A DNA stretch of 64,000 nt from an uncultured Eubacteriales bacterium (GTDB lineage Bacteria; Bacillota; Clostridia; Oscillospirales; Ruminococcaceae), in contig ONMZ01000001.1 in NCBI GenBank assembly GCA_900319075.1, positions 285,264 to 349,263 of the forward strand. The letters are read 5' to 3'. The notes below the pieces were generated by a model. The model was not told the DNA's origin and did not search any database. It saw nothing but the letters and a program-made list of their open reading frames with translations. The position numbers and the translations under genes are program-made. This document shows positions 1 through 8,538 of the stretch, piece after piece. Positions within the stretch are counted from its first letter, which is position 1. Every line of letters starts with the position of its first letter.

Positions 1-317
1 GCCATATTTGCCTGTGCACCGGAATGGGGCTGAACGTTTGCAAACTTGCAGTCAAAAAGTTTGCATGCTCTTTCTATTGCAATATTCTCAACAATATCGA
101 CACACTCGCATCCGCCGTAATATCTCTTTGACGGATAGCCCTCGGCATACTTATTTGTAAGTGCGCTTCCCATTGCAGCCATAACCGCCGGTGATACAAT
201 ATTTTCGCTGGCGATAAGCTCAAGATTTCTTTTTTGTCTTGCAAGCTCAAGACCCATTGCCTTTCCGACTTCAGGGTCAAAACCTTCTACAAATCCGATA
301 GTGTCAAGAATTTTCAT
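1..317 (-). CDS. glyA: Serine hydroxymethyltransferase, N-terminal part (runs off the window)
   Basis: The first 105 residues of a PLP enzyme that interconverts serine and glycine while charging tetrahydrofolate with a one-carbon unit. The N-terminus carries [19 protein letters not shown], then [17 protein letters not shown] and, at the edge, [11 protein letters not shown], all hallmark SHMT blocks (the latter two contact PLP and substrate). The ATG at 317 is preceded by AAAGGAG at good spacing. The catalytic lysine and the C-terminus lie outside the window. The gene is divergent from metA. Its cofactor link to folD, 33 kb away, is functional only and not an operon. Confidence 0.95.
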   Translation of the reverse strand, partial: MKILDTIGFVEGFDPEVGKAMGLELARQKRNLELIASENIVSPAVMAAMGSALTNKYAEGYPSKRYYGGCECVDIVENIAIERACKLFDCKFANVQPHSGAQANM

Positions 318-364
318 TTTAACAATACTCCTTTACTAATTCATGTCAAAAAACGACCTTATAT

Positions 365-393
365 ATTATAAACCATTTTTTTATAAATGGCAA
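365..393 (-). promoter_or_regulatory. Sigma-A promoter for glyA
   Basis: On the minus strand TTGCCA (388-393) and TATAAT (365-370) are 17 bp apart, about 45 bp upstream of the glyA start. The short leader shows no riboswitch-like folding. Confidence 0.7.
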
Positions 394-474
394 TATCTTT
401 TTTCGATTTTTAATGATTTTTTCTTATCCTGACATTATTATGATAAACAAATTATAAATTCACCTGTCAGGGGG

Positions 475-503
475 TTGAAAAAAAACGAATAAAATGTTAT
501 AAT
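475..503 (+). promoter_or_regulatory. Sigma-A promoter for metA
   Basis: TTGAAA (475-480) and TATAAT (498-503) with an exact 17-bp spacer, about 37 bp upstream of the metA ATG. The leader is too short for a SAM riboswitch or T-box, which often control methionine genes in Firmicutes. Confidence 0.75.
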
Positions 504-539
504 GAAGTTTCAGAAATCTAATTTAAAGGTGGGATCGCC

Positions 540-1463
540 ATGCCTATAAAGATACCTAACGATCTTCCTGCATTTCAGACGCTGGAGGACGAAAATATAT
601 TTGTTATCGGCAACGAGCGTGCTCTGCATCAGGATATACGTGCACTGAAGATAGCCATTGTAAATCTCATGCCTGATAAAATATCCACAGAGACCCAGCT
701 TTTACGCCTTTTAAGCAACACTCCCCTGCACGTTGACATTGATCTTATACAGATGAACCATATTACCAAAAACACCTCACAGGAGCATATGCTCGCCTTT
801 TACAAGGGCTTTGACGAGGTAAGGGAGAACCGTTACGACGGACTTATCATTACAGGTGCGCCGGTTGAGCTTATGGATTTTGAACAGGTGGACTACTGGG
901 AGGAGCTTTGCGAAGTATTTGAATGGTCAAAGACAAATGTTTTTTCCACGATACACATTTGCTGGGGTGCACAGGCAGGGCTTTACTACCATTACGGCAT
1001 CCCGAAATACCAGCTTGACAAAAAGATGTTCGGAGATTTCAGACACCGCAACTTAAAGCGCAAGCACCCTATACTCAAGGGCTTCGGCGATACATTCCAC
1101 TGTCCGCACTCAAGGCACACAGAGGTTCGCAGAGAAGATGTTGAAAAGGTAGATGACCTTATTATCCTCACAGAATCCCGTGAGGCAGGGCTGCATATGC
1201 TGGCGGACAAATCAGAGCGCAACTACTATATTTTCGGGCACTGGGAGTATGACCGTGACACTCTTGCAAGGGAGTATTTCCGTGATCTGGACAGAAAGCT
1301 GAAGATCGATATGCCTCAGCATTACTTCCCGGGCGATGATGTTACAAAGACACCGAATTTTGACTGGGCGTGCTCGGCAAACCTTGCATACGCAAACTGG
1401 CTCAACTACTGTGTATACCAGAAAACGCCATATGATCTTTCAGAGCTGGAAAAGTTCAAATAA
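540..1463 (+). CDS. metA: Homoserine O-acyltransferase MetA (predicted acetyl-CoA type)
   Basis: A 307-aa enzyme that acylates the hydroxyl of homoserine, the first dedicated step to methionine. The glutamine-amidotransferase-like fold is marked by TIHICWGAQAG with nucleophile Cys141, and by IFGHWEYD with His234 and Glu236 completing the triad. Length matches the family (about 300 aa). The motif TGAPVELMDFEQVDYW puts a glutamate at residue 110. Published work on Bacillus cereus MetA links glutamate at the equivalent position (111) to acetyl-CoA use, whereas glycine there goes with succinyl-CoA, so O-acetylhomoserine is the likely product (inference). Start chosen by AAAGGTGG 7 bases upstream. 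It is monocistronic, with its own promoter and a shared 3' terminator. Confidence 0.95.
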   Translation: MPIKIPNDLPAFQTLEDENIFVIGNERALHQDIRALKIAIVNLMPDKISTETQLLRLLSNTPLHVDIDLIQMNHITKNTSQEHMLAFYKGFDEVRENRYDGLIITGAPVELMDFEQVDYWEELCEVFEWSKTNVFSTIHICWGAQAGLYYHYGIPKYQLDKKMFGDFRHRNLKRKHPILKGFGDTFHCPHSRHTEVRREDVEKVDDLIILTESREAGLHMLADKSERNYYIFGHWEYDRDTLAREYFRDLDRKLKIDMPQHYFPGDDVTKTPNFDWACSANLAYANWLNYCVYQKTPYDLSELEKFK

Positions 1464-1483
1464 GGCTGCAAGACCAGCCACAA

Positions 1484-1520
1484 AAAAAGAACTGTACAAC
1501 AAATTGTACAGTTCTTTTTA
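1484..1520. terminator. Bidirectional terminator between metA and fakA
   Basis: A 12-bp perfect stem (1488-1499 with 1504-1515), loop CAAA, flanked by an A-run on the left and a T-run on the right. It serves the convergent genes metA (+) and fakA (-). Confidence 0.9.
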
Positions 1521-1521
1521 T

Positions 1522-3159
1522 TTATTCTACTGAGATGTAATAGTAGTATACAGGTTGACCGCCGTTGATAAGGTTTACATCAATGTTGGAATACTTTGCG
1601 CTGACCTGCTTGTACAAAGCCTCTGCCGCCTCATCGGTAACGTCAGCGCCATAAAGAATGGTGATAAAGGTAGAATCTCCCTTCACAAGTTTCTTTGTAA
1701 GCTTATAAGCTGCCTTTGAAAGGTCTTTTTCCACAAAGGCGAGTTTACCGTTTTCCATACACAGTATTTCGCCCTTTTTGATAGCGTGGCCTTCAAAATC
1801 GCTGTCTCTTGCCGCAAAGGTAACAGAACCAGTAGACACTCTTTCAAGGGCGTCGGTCATTTCCTTGCGGTTGGTTTTGAAATCTGCATCGGGGTCAAAA
1901 GCAAGCATAGCAGACATACCCTGTGGGATAGTTCTTGTCTGGAGTACACAAACCTTTCTGTCCGCAAGCTTTACTGCCTGCTCTGCCGCCATGATAATAT
2001 TCTTATTATTCGGCAGCACAAACACAGTTTCTGCCGGGCAGGACATAATAGCAGCCAGAATATCCTCGGTAGAAGGATTCATTGTTTGTCCGCCCTTAAC
2101 TATACAATCTACTCCCACATCACGGAACATAGCCTCGATACCGTTTCCGGCAGCCACGGCAACAAAGCCGAATTTCTTTTCCGGCTTGGCAGGGACAAAC
2201 TGCTGTTTAACCTCCTGCTGCTTAGCCTCGTGCTGGAGTTTCATATTTTCTATCTTAGGAAGGTTGATATAACCAAATTCAAGTCCTTTCTGGATAGCCT
2301 TACCGGGGTCGTTGGTATGGACATGGACCTTGATTATCTCGTTATCGTCAACAACTACGACACAGTCTCCGATAGTTTCAAGATATGCACGAAGTTTTGA
2401 CGGGTCAGCACAATCACGTTTCTTAGTAATAAGCATCTCAGTGCAGTATGTATAGGTTATCTCGCTTTCGTACTCACCCACTGCGGTAGAGAAATTTTCA
2501 ACGGTGATCTTTTTCTTCTCTGCCTTTTCGAGCTGTACAACTTCGCCGCCGTCAAAAACATCTCTGATGGCTTCAAAGATTATCAGCAGTCCCATTCCGC
2601 CTGCATCAACAACTCCTGCTTTTGCAAGCGCAGGCAACAGATTAGGGGTATTGTCCAAAGACACCTTAGCCTGCTGGCAGATCTCATGCATCACGATACA
2701 TGGGTCATTTGTAGTCCTTACGACTTCCCTTGCCTTCTCGGCAGACTCTCTTACAACAGTAAGGATAGTACCCTCGGTAGGCTTCATTACAGACTTATAT
2801 GCGCCCTTTACACCATTTTCAAGGCTTACAACAAGATCCTCGGCAGACATTTCTCTCTTGCCTGCAAGGCCTTTTGAAAAACCTCTGAAAACAAGGGAAA
2901 GGATAACTCCGGAATTTCCCCTTGCTCCTCTGAGAAGTGCGGAAGCCATTGTCTTGGCAACAGCAGAGCACTCAACATCATCCTTCATAAGTTTCAGCTC
3001 TGCAAGAGCATTGCCGATAGTCATGGACATATTCGTTCCGGTATCACCGTCCGGCACAGGGAACACGTTAAGTTCATCCACAGATTTCTTTTTATTTGTT
3101 ATGCTGTGTGCGGCGCTTATAAAAGCGTCACGAAGCACACTTCCTTCAATCACGGTCAT
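1522..3159 (-). CDS. fakA: DhaL-domain fatty acid kinase FakA / YloV family
   Basis: A 545-aa protein of the DAK2/YloV family. Residues 1 to about 200 form a DhaL-type ATP-binding domain: FPVPDGDTGTNMSMT near residue 32 carries the aspartates that hold Mg-ATP, and GARGNSGVILS follows near residue 98. The middle and C-terminal parts match the DAK phosphatase-like region of YloV. In Staphylococcus this protein is FakA, which phosphorylates fatty acids bound by FakB for membrane lipid synthesis; that role is transferred from the family. It lies 12 bp after yloU, the usual Firmicutes order yloU-yloV, and shares its promoter. Start ATG has a GGAGGAAA-type site upstream. Confidence 0.9.
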   Translation of the reverse strand: MTVIEGSVLRDAFISAAHSITNKKKSVDELNVFPVPDGDTGTNMSMTIGNALAELKLMKDDVECSAVAKTMASALLRGARGNSGVILSLVFRGFSKGLAGKREMSAEDLVVSLENGVKGAYKSVMKPTEGTILTVVRESAEKAREVVRTTNDPCIVMHEICQQAKVSLDNTPNLLPALAKAGVVDAGGMGLLIIFEAIRDVFDGGEVVQLEKAEKKKITVENFSTAVGEYESEITYTYCTEMLITKKRDCADPSKLRAYLETIGDCVVVVDDNEIIKVHVHTNDPGKAIQKGLEFGYINLPKIENMKLQHEAKQQEVKQQFVPAKPEKKFGFVAVAAGNGIEAMFRDVGVDCIVKGGQTMNPSTEDILAAIMSCPAETVFVLPNNKNIIMAAEQAVKLADRKVCVLQTRTIPQGMSAMLAFDPDADFKTNRKEMTDALERVSTGSVTFAARDSDFEGHAIKKGEILCMENGKLAFVEKDLSKAAYKLTKKLVKGDSTFITILYGADVTDEAAEALYKQVSAKYSNIDVNLINGGQPVYYYYISVE

Positions 3160-3171
3160 TTCCTCCAGTCC

Positions 3172-3519
3172 TCAGTTGATCATTTCGTCGATAAATACAT
3201 TTACGGATTTTACATTCACGCCCGCTTGGTCGTTAAGGACGTAGGTGACCTTATGAATTATGCTTTCAACAATGGCACCGACATTTATTCCGTAATTCAC
3301 TGTAATATGCAGATCCACTATGAGCTGTTCTCCGTCCTGACGGATAATAACGCCCTTGGTGGTATTTTCTTTTTTAAGAACCTTTCTCATGCCCTGCTTT
3401 GCGCCGTATACATTAAGTCCTGCGACGCCGAAACAGTTTTCTGCCGTATAGGAAATTAACTGTCTGAGATATGAGGTGGAAATACCTATCGTACCCAGAT
3501 GATTCTTATACTTTATCAT
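3172..3519 (-). CDS. yloU: Asp23/Gls24 family protein YloU
   Basis: A 115-aa alkaline-shock (Asp23/Gls24, DUF322) family protein. Recognisable blocks: GTIGISTSYLRQLISYTAENCFG at the start, then GVIIRQDGEQLIVDLHITVNYG and a C-terminal VNVKSVNVFIDEM. Family members are small cytosolic proteins, some membrane-attached, linked to envelope stress; the exact function is unknown. It is the first gene of a two-gene unit with fakA, as in many Firmicutes. The rpmB gene that often sits next to it is not here. The ATG has a GGAG-type site at 3526-3533. Confidence 0.9.
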   Translation of the reverse strand: MIKYKNHLGTIGISTSYLRQLISYTAENCFGVAGLNVYGAKQGMRKVLKKENTTKGVIIRQDGEQLIVDLHITVNYGINVGAIVESIIHKVTYVLNDQAGVNVKSVNVFIDEMIN

Positions 3520-3580
3520 GATACCACTCCTTTACATCAAATAAAAATGATAATATGACCAGGCAGACCTTGTCTTATAG

Positions 3581-3609
3581 ATTATACCACAATCATCACA
3601 TTTTTTCAA
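3581..3609 (-). promoter_or_regulatory. Sigma-A promoter for yloU-fakA
   Basis: Minus-strand TTGAAA (3604-3609), 17-bp spacer, TATAAT (3581-3586), about 60 bp before the yloU start. It sits between comF and yloU, so the pair need not depend on comF transcription. Confidence 0.75.
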
Positions 3610-3651
3610 GTACCTATACAAAGTTTTTACAATATGGAAAGCATCTGATCT

Positions 3652-4374
3652 TCAATTGTCATTTTCAGGCATAGTAGTTGCTATGCTTACGGCTATGACT
3701 TTTTTCGCACCCATTTGTTTAAGCTGATCGGCGCAGGCATTCATCGTCGACCCGGTGGTATAGATATCGTCGCAAAGGATAATGGTTTTGCTCTTCAGAT
3801 CAATTTTATTTTTCCCCGGACTGAAGCTTTTTTGAGCATTTTCACGCCTTTGGGCAGCGCTGAGTCTATGGTGCTCGGTAAGGGTATCCGAATGTAAAAG
3901 CAGATCTTTATAAAAGGGCTTGTCCAGTTCCTTGGCGACAAAGCGTGCAAGGATCTGTGCGTGGTTATAGCCACGCCTGCGCCTCTTTCGTCTGCTCATG
4001 GGGACACAGCACACTGCGTCTGCTTCACGGCTTATCCCCTGTTCTTCAAGCATTTCTCCAAGCTTTTCGCCGCAATAAATTGCAAAATTTATGCCGCCGT
4101 TATATTTCAGCGAATAGATGGCCTCTTTGCACTTGCCCGAGTACTCATAAAGGCAAAGCGCTCTGTCAAACCTCAGGGAGGAATGATCGGTACAGGGCTT
4201 TTTTCCGCACACGGGGCAGACCTGGGCGGGGATAAGTTTGCTGCGGCAGGCATCGCACATAAGTTTGTCCCAGATCAAAAGCTTTCCGCAGCCGGGGCAG
4301 CGGTTTGGCAAAAGCAGATCCGTCAAATACATTTTGATCTTACTCGGGAAAGTAAAATTCCATGCACTTTTCAT
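3652..4374 (-). CDS. comF: ComF family phosphoribosyltransferase-like protein
   Basis: A 240-aa ComF/GntX-type protein. The N-terminus has a zinc-binding set CPGCGKLLIWDKLMCDAC plus a second CPVCGKKPC. The C-terminal half is a type I PRTase fold with the PRPP loop IILCDDIYTTGSTM near residue 200. In competent species ComF helps process incoming single-stranded DNA with ComFA, but it is widespread in non-competent Clostridia, where its role is unclear. It commonly follows recD2; here the 23-kb island separates them. The ATG is preceded by AGAAAGGA. The codons and composition look like the core genome, unlike the AT-rich DNA just upstream. Confidence 0.9.
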   Translation of the reverse strand: MKSAWNFTFPSKIKMYLTDLLLPNRCPGCGKLLIWDKLMCDACRSKLIPAQVCPVCGKKPCTDHSSLRFDRALCLYEYSGKCKEAIYSLKYNGGINFAIYCGEKLGEMLEEQGISREADAVCCVPMSRRKRRRRGYNHAQILARFVAKELDKPFYKDLLLHSDTLTEHHRLSAAQRRENAQKSFSPGKNKIDLKSKTIILCDDIYTTGSTMNACADQLKQMGAKKVIAVSIATTMPENDN

Positions 4375-4434
4375 TTTATCCTTTCTAATCCTTTATTTAT
4401 CGGATTTATTTTGATTTGTACATCATCTTTAATA

Positions 4435-4645
4435 ATAGACTTTATACTTTAATGTACTATAAATATACATTATATATAGTATATTAGTATGAACCTAAAT
4501 TTACTAGCATTTTAACTTTTTCGTTTTGATTATAGACTTTATTTTTGAGCATTGCAATTTTGTTAATATAATTTTGTCCGATGATTTTTATTAATATTTG
4601 TGATTGTATAATAATAGACTTTATTTGCGCTGAAATAAAGTCTAT
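4435..4645. repeat. Subterminal 11-bp repeats, left end
   Basis: ATAGACTTTAT occurs at 4435-4445, 4532-4542 and 4614-4624, and its complement ATAAAGTCTAT at 4635-4645. The spacings are 97 and 82 bp. A related 11-mer ATAAAGTTCAT (9 of 11 identical) occurs twice at the right end near 27.4 kb. Such clustered repeats are typical binding sites for tyrosine recombinases or transposases near element ends (inference). Confidence 0.6.
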
Positions 4646-4646
4646 T
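4613..4646. terminator. Hairpin, likely terminator of the recombination operon
   Basis: A perfect 14-bp stem (4613-4626 with 4633-4646) around loop GCGCTG, 65 bp past the stop of the zinc-ribbon gene. The minus-strand U-tract is weak and interrupted by A, so termination may be partial. The stem is built of one direct and one inverted copy of the 11-bp left-end repeat. Confidence 0.55.
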
Positions 4647-4710
4647 TTTAATACTATAATTTTGAAACCTTTGTTTTACCAAGTATGGTTTCTTTATAAA
4701 TCAGAAATTT

Positions 4711-7700
4711 CTATACAAAATGAAACAGCTTTCGTCTTCTGCCTTCACAGTATGGACAGGAATCATGTCCTCTTTTGAGCTTCATAACCTTCTCATTTAT
4801 AGGAATCATGTATTTTTTGCCGCATTCCTTGCATTGGAACCATACTTTGGTATTACTGTTCTCGCTAAATGTTCTGATGTCAATACCCATTAGATAATTG
4901 TCTATTTCAGAATAATCATTTAGGATTTGCGGGAAACGAACGTCCACAGAGTTATAACCTGGGGATACCTTTGTACCTCTGCAATACGGACAAGAATCAT
5001 CCCCAATATAACGGTCTTTTACTCTTGCATTATACTCACCCCTACATGTCGGACATATCCATTTTGCGACATATGAACTGGTTTCCATCACTTCACTTGC
5101 TGTTTTATCATTATTACATGACCATTCAGCTGCAAGATTAGGGTTCGTTGTTACTAGATCATTTACGCCTATTAAAGCGCGATTCCCATTACAATATGGG
5201 CAATGCCTATCACCTTTTTTTCGCTCCCAAACCCTAGTACTATATTCGCCATTACAAGTTGGGCATATCCATTTTGCGACATATGAACTTGTTTCCATAA
5301 CTTCGCTTGCTGTTTTATCATTATTACATGACCATTCAGCTGCAAGTTCTGGATTTCTTGTTGCTAAATCATTATAACCAGCTAAAACACGCTCATTCTT
5401 GCAATATGGGCAAAGCTTATCTCCTTTTTTGCGTTCCGAAACTCTTGCATAATACTCGCCATTACAAGTCGGACATATCCATTTTGCACTATATGAGCTG
5501 GTTTTCATTACTTCATTTGCGCTTTTATCGTTGTTAGGCGACCACTCTTTCGCAAGTTCCAAATCTGATGTTGCAAGATCATTATAACCAGCCAAAACAC
5601 GATCATCCTTGCAGTATGGGCAAAGCTTATCTCCTTTTTTGCGTTCCGAAACTCTGGCATAATACTCGCCACTACAAGTTGGACATATCCATTTTGCAAC
5701 ATATGAACTGGTTTCCATCACTTCGCTTGCTGTTTTATCATTATTACATGACCATTCAGATGCAATTTCCGGATTCTTTGTTGCTAAATCATTGAAGCCT
5801 GTTAAAACACGTTTTCCATTACAGTATGGACATTGATTATTGTTTTGTGTCCGATCAATAAGTCTCGACCAGTATTTTCCACCGCAAACAGAACAACTCC
5901 ACCATCCGCCTTTTGACATACTGCCCATCACTTCATTTGCTTTTTTAGGATTGATATCCATCCACTCCACTGCAATCTCTGGATTTTTTGTTGCTAAATC
6001 ATTATAACCAGTTAAAACACGTTCTCCCTTGCAGTATGGACAGGAATCATCTCCAAGCGTCCTTTCACTCACTTTTTCCGAATATTCGCCACCACATGTT
6101 GGACATATCCAATTTGCAACATAAAGGCTATTTTTCATGATTTGGGTTGGATTAAATAGATTGTTATTAGACCATTCAGGTATTAGCTCTGGATGTGTCG
6201 TCGCTAAATCATTAAAGCCTTTTAACAAGCGTTCATTTTTGCAGAATGGACAAGAATCATCTCCTACCTCTCTGTCAGCCACAATTGCTGAATACTCGCC
6301 CCCGCAAATTGGACATATCCACATTGCTTCAACCACGAATTGTTTTGTCACACAACTTGGATCAAAGTCATTATTGGGTGACCACTCCGCTGCAAGCTCT
6401 GGATTCTTTGTTACTAAATCATTATAACCTGAACGCACCACTTTTCCGTTACAACATGGACAAAGCTTATCTCCATACTCTCGACTACGTATTTGTGCTG
6501 AATATTCAAAATCACATACTGGACATATCCATTTCACATAACAATTGCTAATTTTCCTCACATCAGACGCTTTTTTCTTGTTGTTAGGAGACCACTCTGT
6601 GGCAAGTTGTGAATCAGTTGTTGCAAGATCATTATAGCCTCTGAGAATTCGTTTTCCACTACAAAATGGACAAGAATCGTCTCCCACCACTCGACTGCTA
6701 ACCTTTGCCGTATATTCACCTTTACAAGTAGGACATATCCATTTAGCGACATATGAACTGGATTCCATTACCTCACTTGCTTTTTTATCATTCCTTTCAG
6801 ACCATTCCGCCGCGAGCTTTGGATTCTTTGTAGCTAAATCATTAAACCCTTCATATACTTTCTTATTTGAACAAGCAGGACAAATATAATTGCCTTCAAT
6901 TACTGCTCTTACTGATGCATAATAACTGTGCCCACTTTCACAAGTCCAATAATAATAATTCTTTTGGGATCTAAAATGATCTTCAGGCTTGCTCTTATTC
7001 TTTTTATAATCCCATATCTTTTTCAGTTTAGGATAAGCCGTCAAAAGATCATTATCTCCTACAGACAATGTCCTTTTAGTACAAATGGGGCATGCTCCCC
7101 TAGAAATAATATGGTTTCTTATAGCACGCTGAAAAGTATGTCCCTTGGTGCATCTAAACCAAGTTGTAGAATCAGAAGAAATTGGAGATGCTTTGTTCAC
7201 GGGAATAGTATTATTTGAATCATAATCCTTCGCGTATTGGGGATACTCAGTCTGAAAATCGTTAACTCCAGAGATGATTATACGATGATTGCAAATTGGA
7301 CAAGAAAAAGAACCACGCTGATTAATATTAATTGTTGACTCCAAAAATACATGTCCTTTTTCGCAAATCCATTTTCTTTTTTCATCATCTGATATGATTA
7401 ATCTATCAAAAGATATAGTATTATCTTTACTGTAATACTTTCTCATCTCAGGGAATCTTTGTGCAAAGCCAGTATTGCTTTTCCCAAAAGGAAAACATTC
7501 TCTACAAAATCCGTATCCTTGAGTTCTTGTATGAATAGGTGCATTCCATGTATGTCCTTTGCTACAAATCCATTCAACAGAGTCTTTGCTTCCAGGAGAG
7601 ACATCATATGGTGTCATTTTATTTTGAGGCGACCATTCACTGGCTATTTCAGGAAACCTCGCACCTAAGCTGTCTTCTTTTTTTACTTTTGTACCATGAC

Positions 7701-8529
7701 AATACGGACAACCATTATTGCTAGATTTAATTGACCTTATCATAGACCAGATATTAGCCTCAAAAGTACCATGTTTTTTGCATTCCCAAAAAGATTTAGA
7801 ATCGTGAGATGCCTTCAGTTCAGAAAGACTACATTTGTTTTTATCTGAATATAAAGGTATTAGTTCCGGGTATTCTTCGTCTAAAGGTACAGCTCTCTTA
7901 TTCCCAGCACAAACAGGGCATTTTCCGATAGCAACTGTACCATCATCCTGATACCTGATTCGTCTGTAAATAGGTCCACGCCATAGTGTTCCACAAATAT
8001 GACATTTCCAATTAATTCTCACATGAGAACCCACTCCCAGCGAGCCTATATCAATGTCAGGATTTAATTTTGGATCATAATCTTTTTCCAATTCCGGCAC
8101 AACAGTAAAAACATCATTAATTCCTTCTGCGATCTTCAGACCAGTATCACAACATGGACACAGCTCGGTTTTTCTTGTTCTGATTTGTGCCTTCCAAGCA
8201 TAACCGCACTTAGGACATTTCCAAGAAACGACCTCATCAGATTTTGCTGAAGTTTTTGTTACATCCTGGCTGTTTTTTGAAAAATCCCAAAATTTCATCA
8301 TTGCAGTTTTTCCTGAAACTGTAGTTGAAAGTCTTCTGCACTCAGAGCAGATAATTCCTTTAGCTTTTACAAAGTTTCTCACTTTCATCTTGAATTTATG
8401 ATTTTTATCACATTTCCACGAAGCCATCATGCCTGACTGTGACAAAACATTATTCGGATCTACTGTGTTTTCCTCATAATCCCACATGGCTCTCGCATCA
8501 GCACAAACATCAAATAGTTTTTCTGACAT
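4711..8529 (-). CDS. Giant tandem zinc-ribbon protein, 18 ribbons (DUF4379-like)
   Basis: A 1272-aa protein made almost wholly of about 18 copies of a roughly 70-residue unit. Each unit has a leader such as NDLATKNPELAAEWS, a W-x-C-x2-C (or C-x2-x-H) knuckle and a CPYC/CPFC knuckle, i.e. four zinc ligands. Early units use a WxCxxGH form (residues about 35-560); later ones use WICPTCxGEY and are more alike. The pattern fits the probable zinc-ribbon domain DUF4379. No nuclease, helicase or membrane segment is visible. DNA or RNA binding is likely but unproven. It is the last gene of the recombination operon, 9 bp after the coiled-coil gene, with AGGAGA before the ATG. It could be a targeting or regulatory factor of the element, or cargo. 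Confidence 0.85.
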   Translation of the reverse strand: MSEKLFDVCADARAMWDYEENTVDPNNVLSQSGMMASWKCDKNHKFKMKVRNFVKAKGIICSECRRLSTTVSGKTAMMKFWDFSKNSQDVTKTSAKSDEVVSWKCPKCGYAWKAQIRTRKTELCPCCDTGLKIAEGINDVFTVVPELEKDYDPKLNPDIDIGSLGVGSHVRINWKCHICGTLWRGPIYRRIRYQDDGTVAIGKCPVCAGNKRAVPLDEEYPELIPLYSDKNKCSLSELKASHDSKSFWECKKHGTFEANIWSMIRSIKSSNNGCPYCHGTKVKKEDSLGARFPEIASEWSPQNKMTPYDVSPGSKDSVEWICSKGHTWNAPIHTRTQGYGFCRECFPFGKSNTGFAQRFPEMRKYYSKDNTISFDRLIISDDEKRKWICEKGHVFLESTININQRGSFSCPICNHRIIISGVNDFQTEYPQYAKDYDSNNTIPVNKASPISSDSTTWFRCTKGHTFQRAIRNHIISRGACPICTKRTLSVGDNDLLTAYPKLKKIWDYKKNKSKPEDHFRSQKNYYYWTCESGHSYYASVRAVIEGNYICPACSNKKVYEGFNDLATKNPKLAAEWSERNDKKASEVMESSSYVAKWICPTCKGEYTAKVSSRVVGDDSCPFCSGKRILRGYNDLATTDSQLATEWSPNNKKKASDVRKISNCYVKWICPVCDFEYSAQIRSREYGDKLCPCCNGKVVRSGYNDLVTKNPELAAEWSPNNDFDPSCVTKQFVVEAMWICPICGGEYSAIVADREVGDDSCPFCKNERLLKGFNDLATTHPELIPEWSNNNLFNPTQIMKNSLYVANWICPTCGGEYSEKVSERTLGDDSCPYCKGERVLTGYNDLATKNPEIAVEWMDINPKKANEVMGSMSKGGWWSCSVCGGKYWSRLIDRTQNNNQCPYCNGKRVLTGFNDLATKNPEIASEWSCNNDKTASEVMETSSYVAKWICPTCSGEYYARVSERKKGDKLCPYCKDDRVLAGYNDLATSDLELAKEWSPNNDKSANEVMKTSSYSAKWICPTCNGEYYARVSERKKGDKLCPYCKNERVLAGYNDLATRNPELAAEWSCNNDKTASEVMETSSYVAKWICPTCNGEYSTRVWERKKGDRHCPYCNGNRALIGVNDLVTTNPNLAAEWSCNNDKTASEVMETSSYVAKWICPTCRGEYNARVKDRYIGDDSCPYCRGTKVSPGYNSVDVRFPQILNDYSEIDNYLMGIDIRTFSENSNTKVWFQCKECGKKYMIPINEKVMKLKRGHDSCPYCEGRRRKLFHFV
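5081..5790. repeat. 210-bp tandem repeats inside the zinc-ribbon gene
   Basis: A near-identical DNA stretch starting TGTTTTATCATTATTACATG recurs at 5101, 5311 and 5731, i.e. at exact multiples of 210 bp (70 codons). Similarity at the DNA level, not only protein, points to recent unit duplication or gene conversion among ribbons 14 to 17. Confidence 0.85.
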
Positions 8530-8538
8530 TTCCGTCTC

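Larger units (their letters stand above)
4375..4710. other. AT-rich left junction of the island, no gene
   Basis: 336 bases between comF and the zinc-ribbon gene with no plausible coding frame. It holds three direct copies of ATAGACTTTAT (4435-4445, 4532-4542, 4614-4624), one inverted copy, and a terminator-like hairpin. I see it as the left end of the inserted element. Confidence 0.6.

Noticed and set aside
1778..3244. Long plus-strand frames opposite fakA (164, 204 and 246 aa)
   Set aside because: They lie antisense to a clear family protein, lack ribosome sites and have the Ser/Cys/Phe-rich look of mirrored coding sequence.
4711..8529. CRISPR-like array, because of regular repeats
   Set aside because: The 210-bp repeats are coding, in frame and lack short repeats with unique spacers. 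They encode zinc ribbons.
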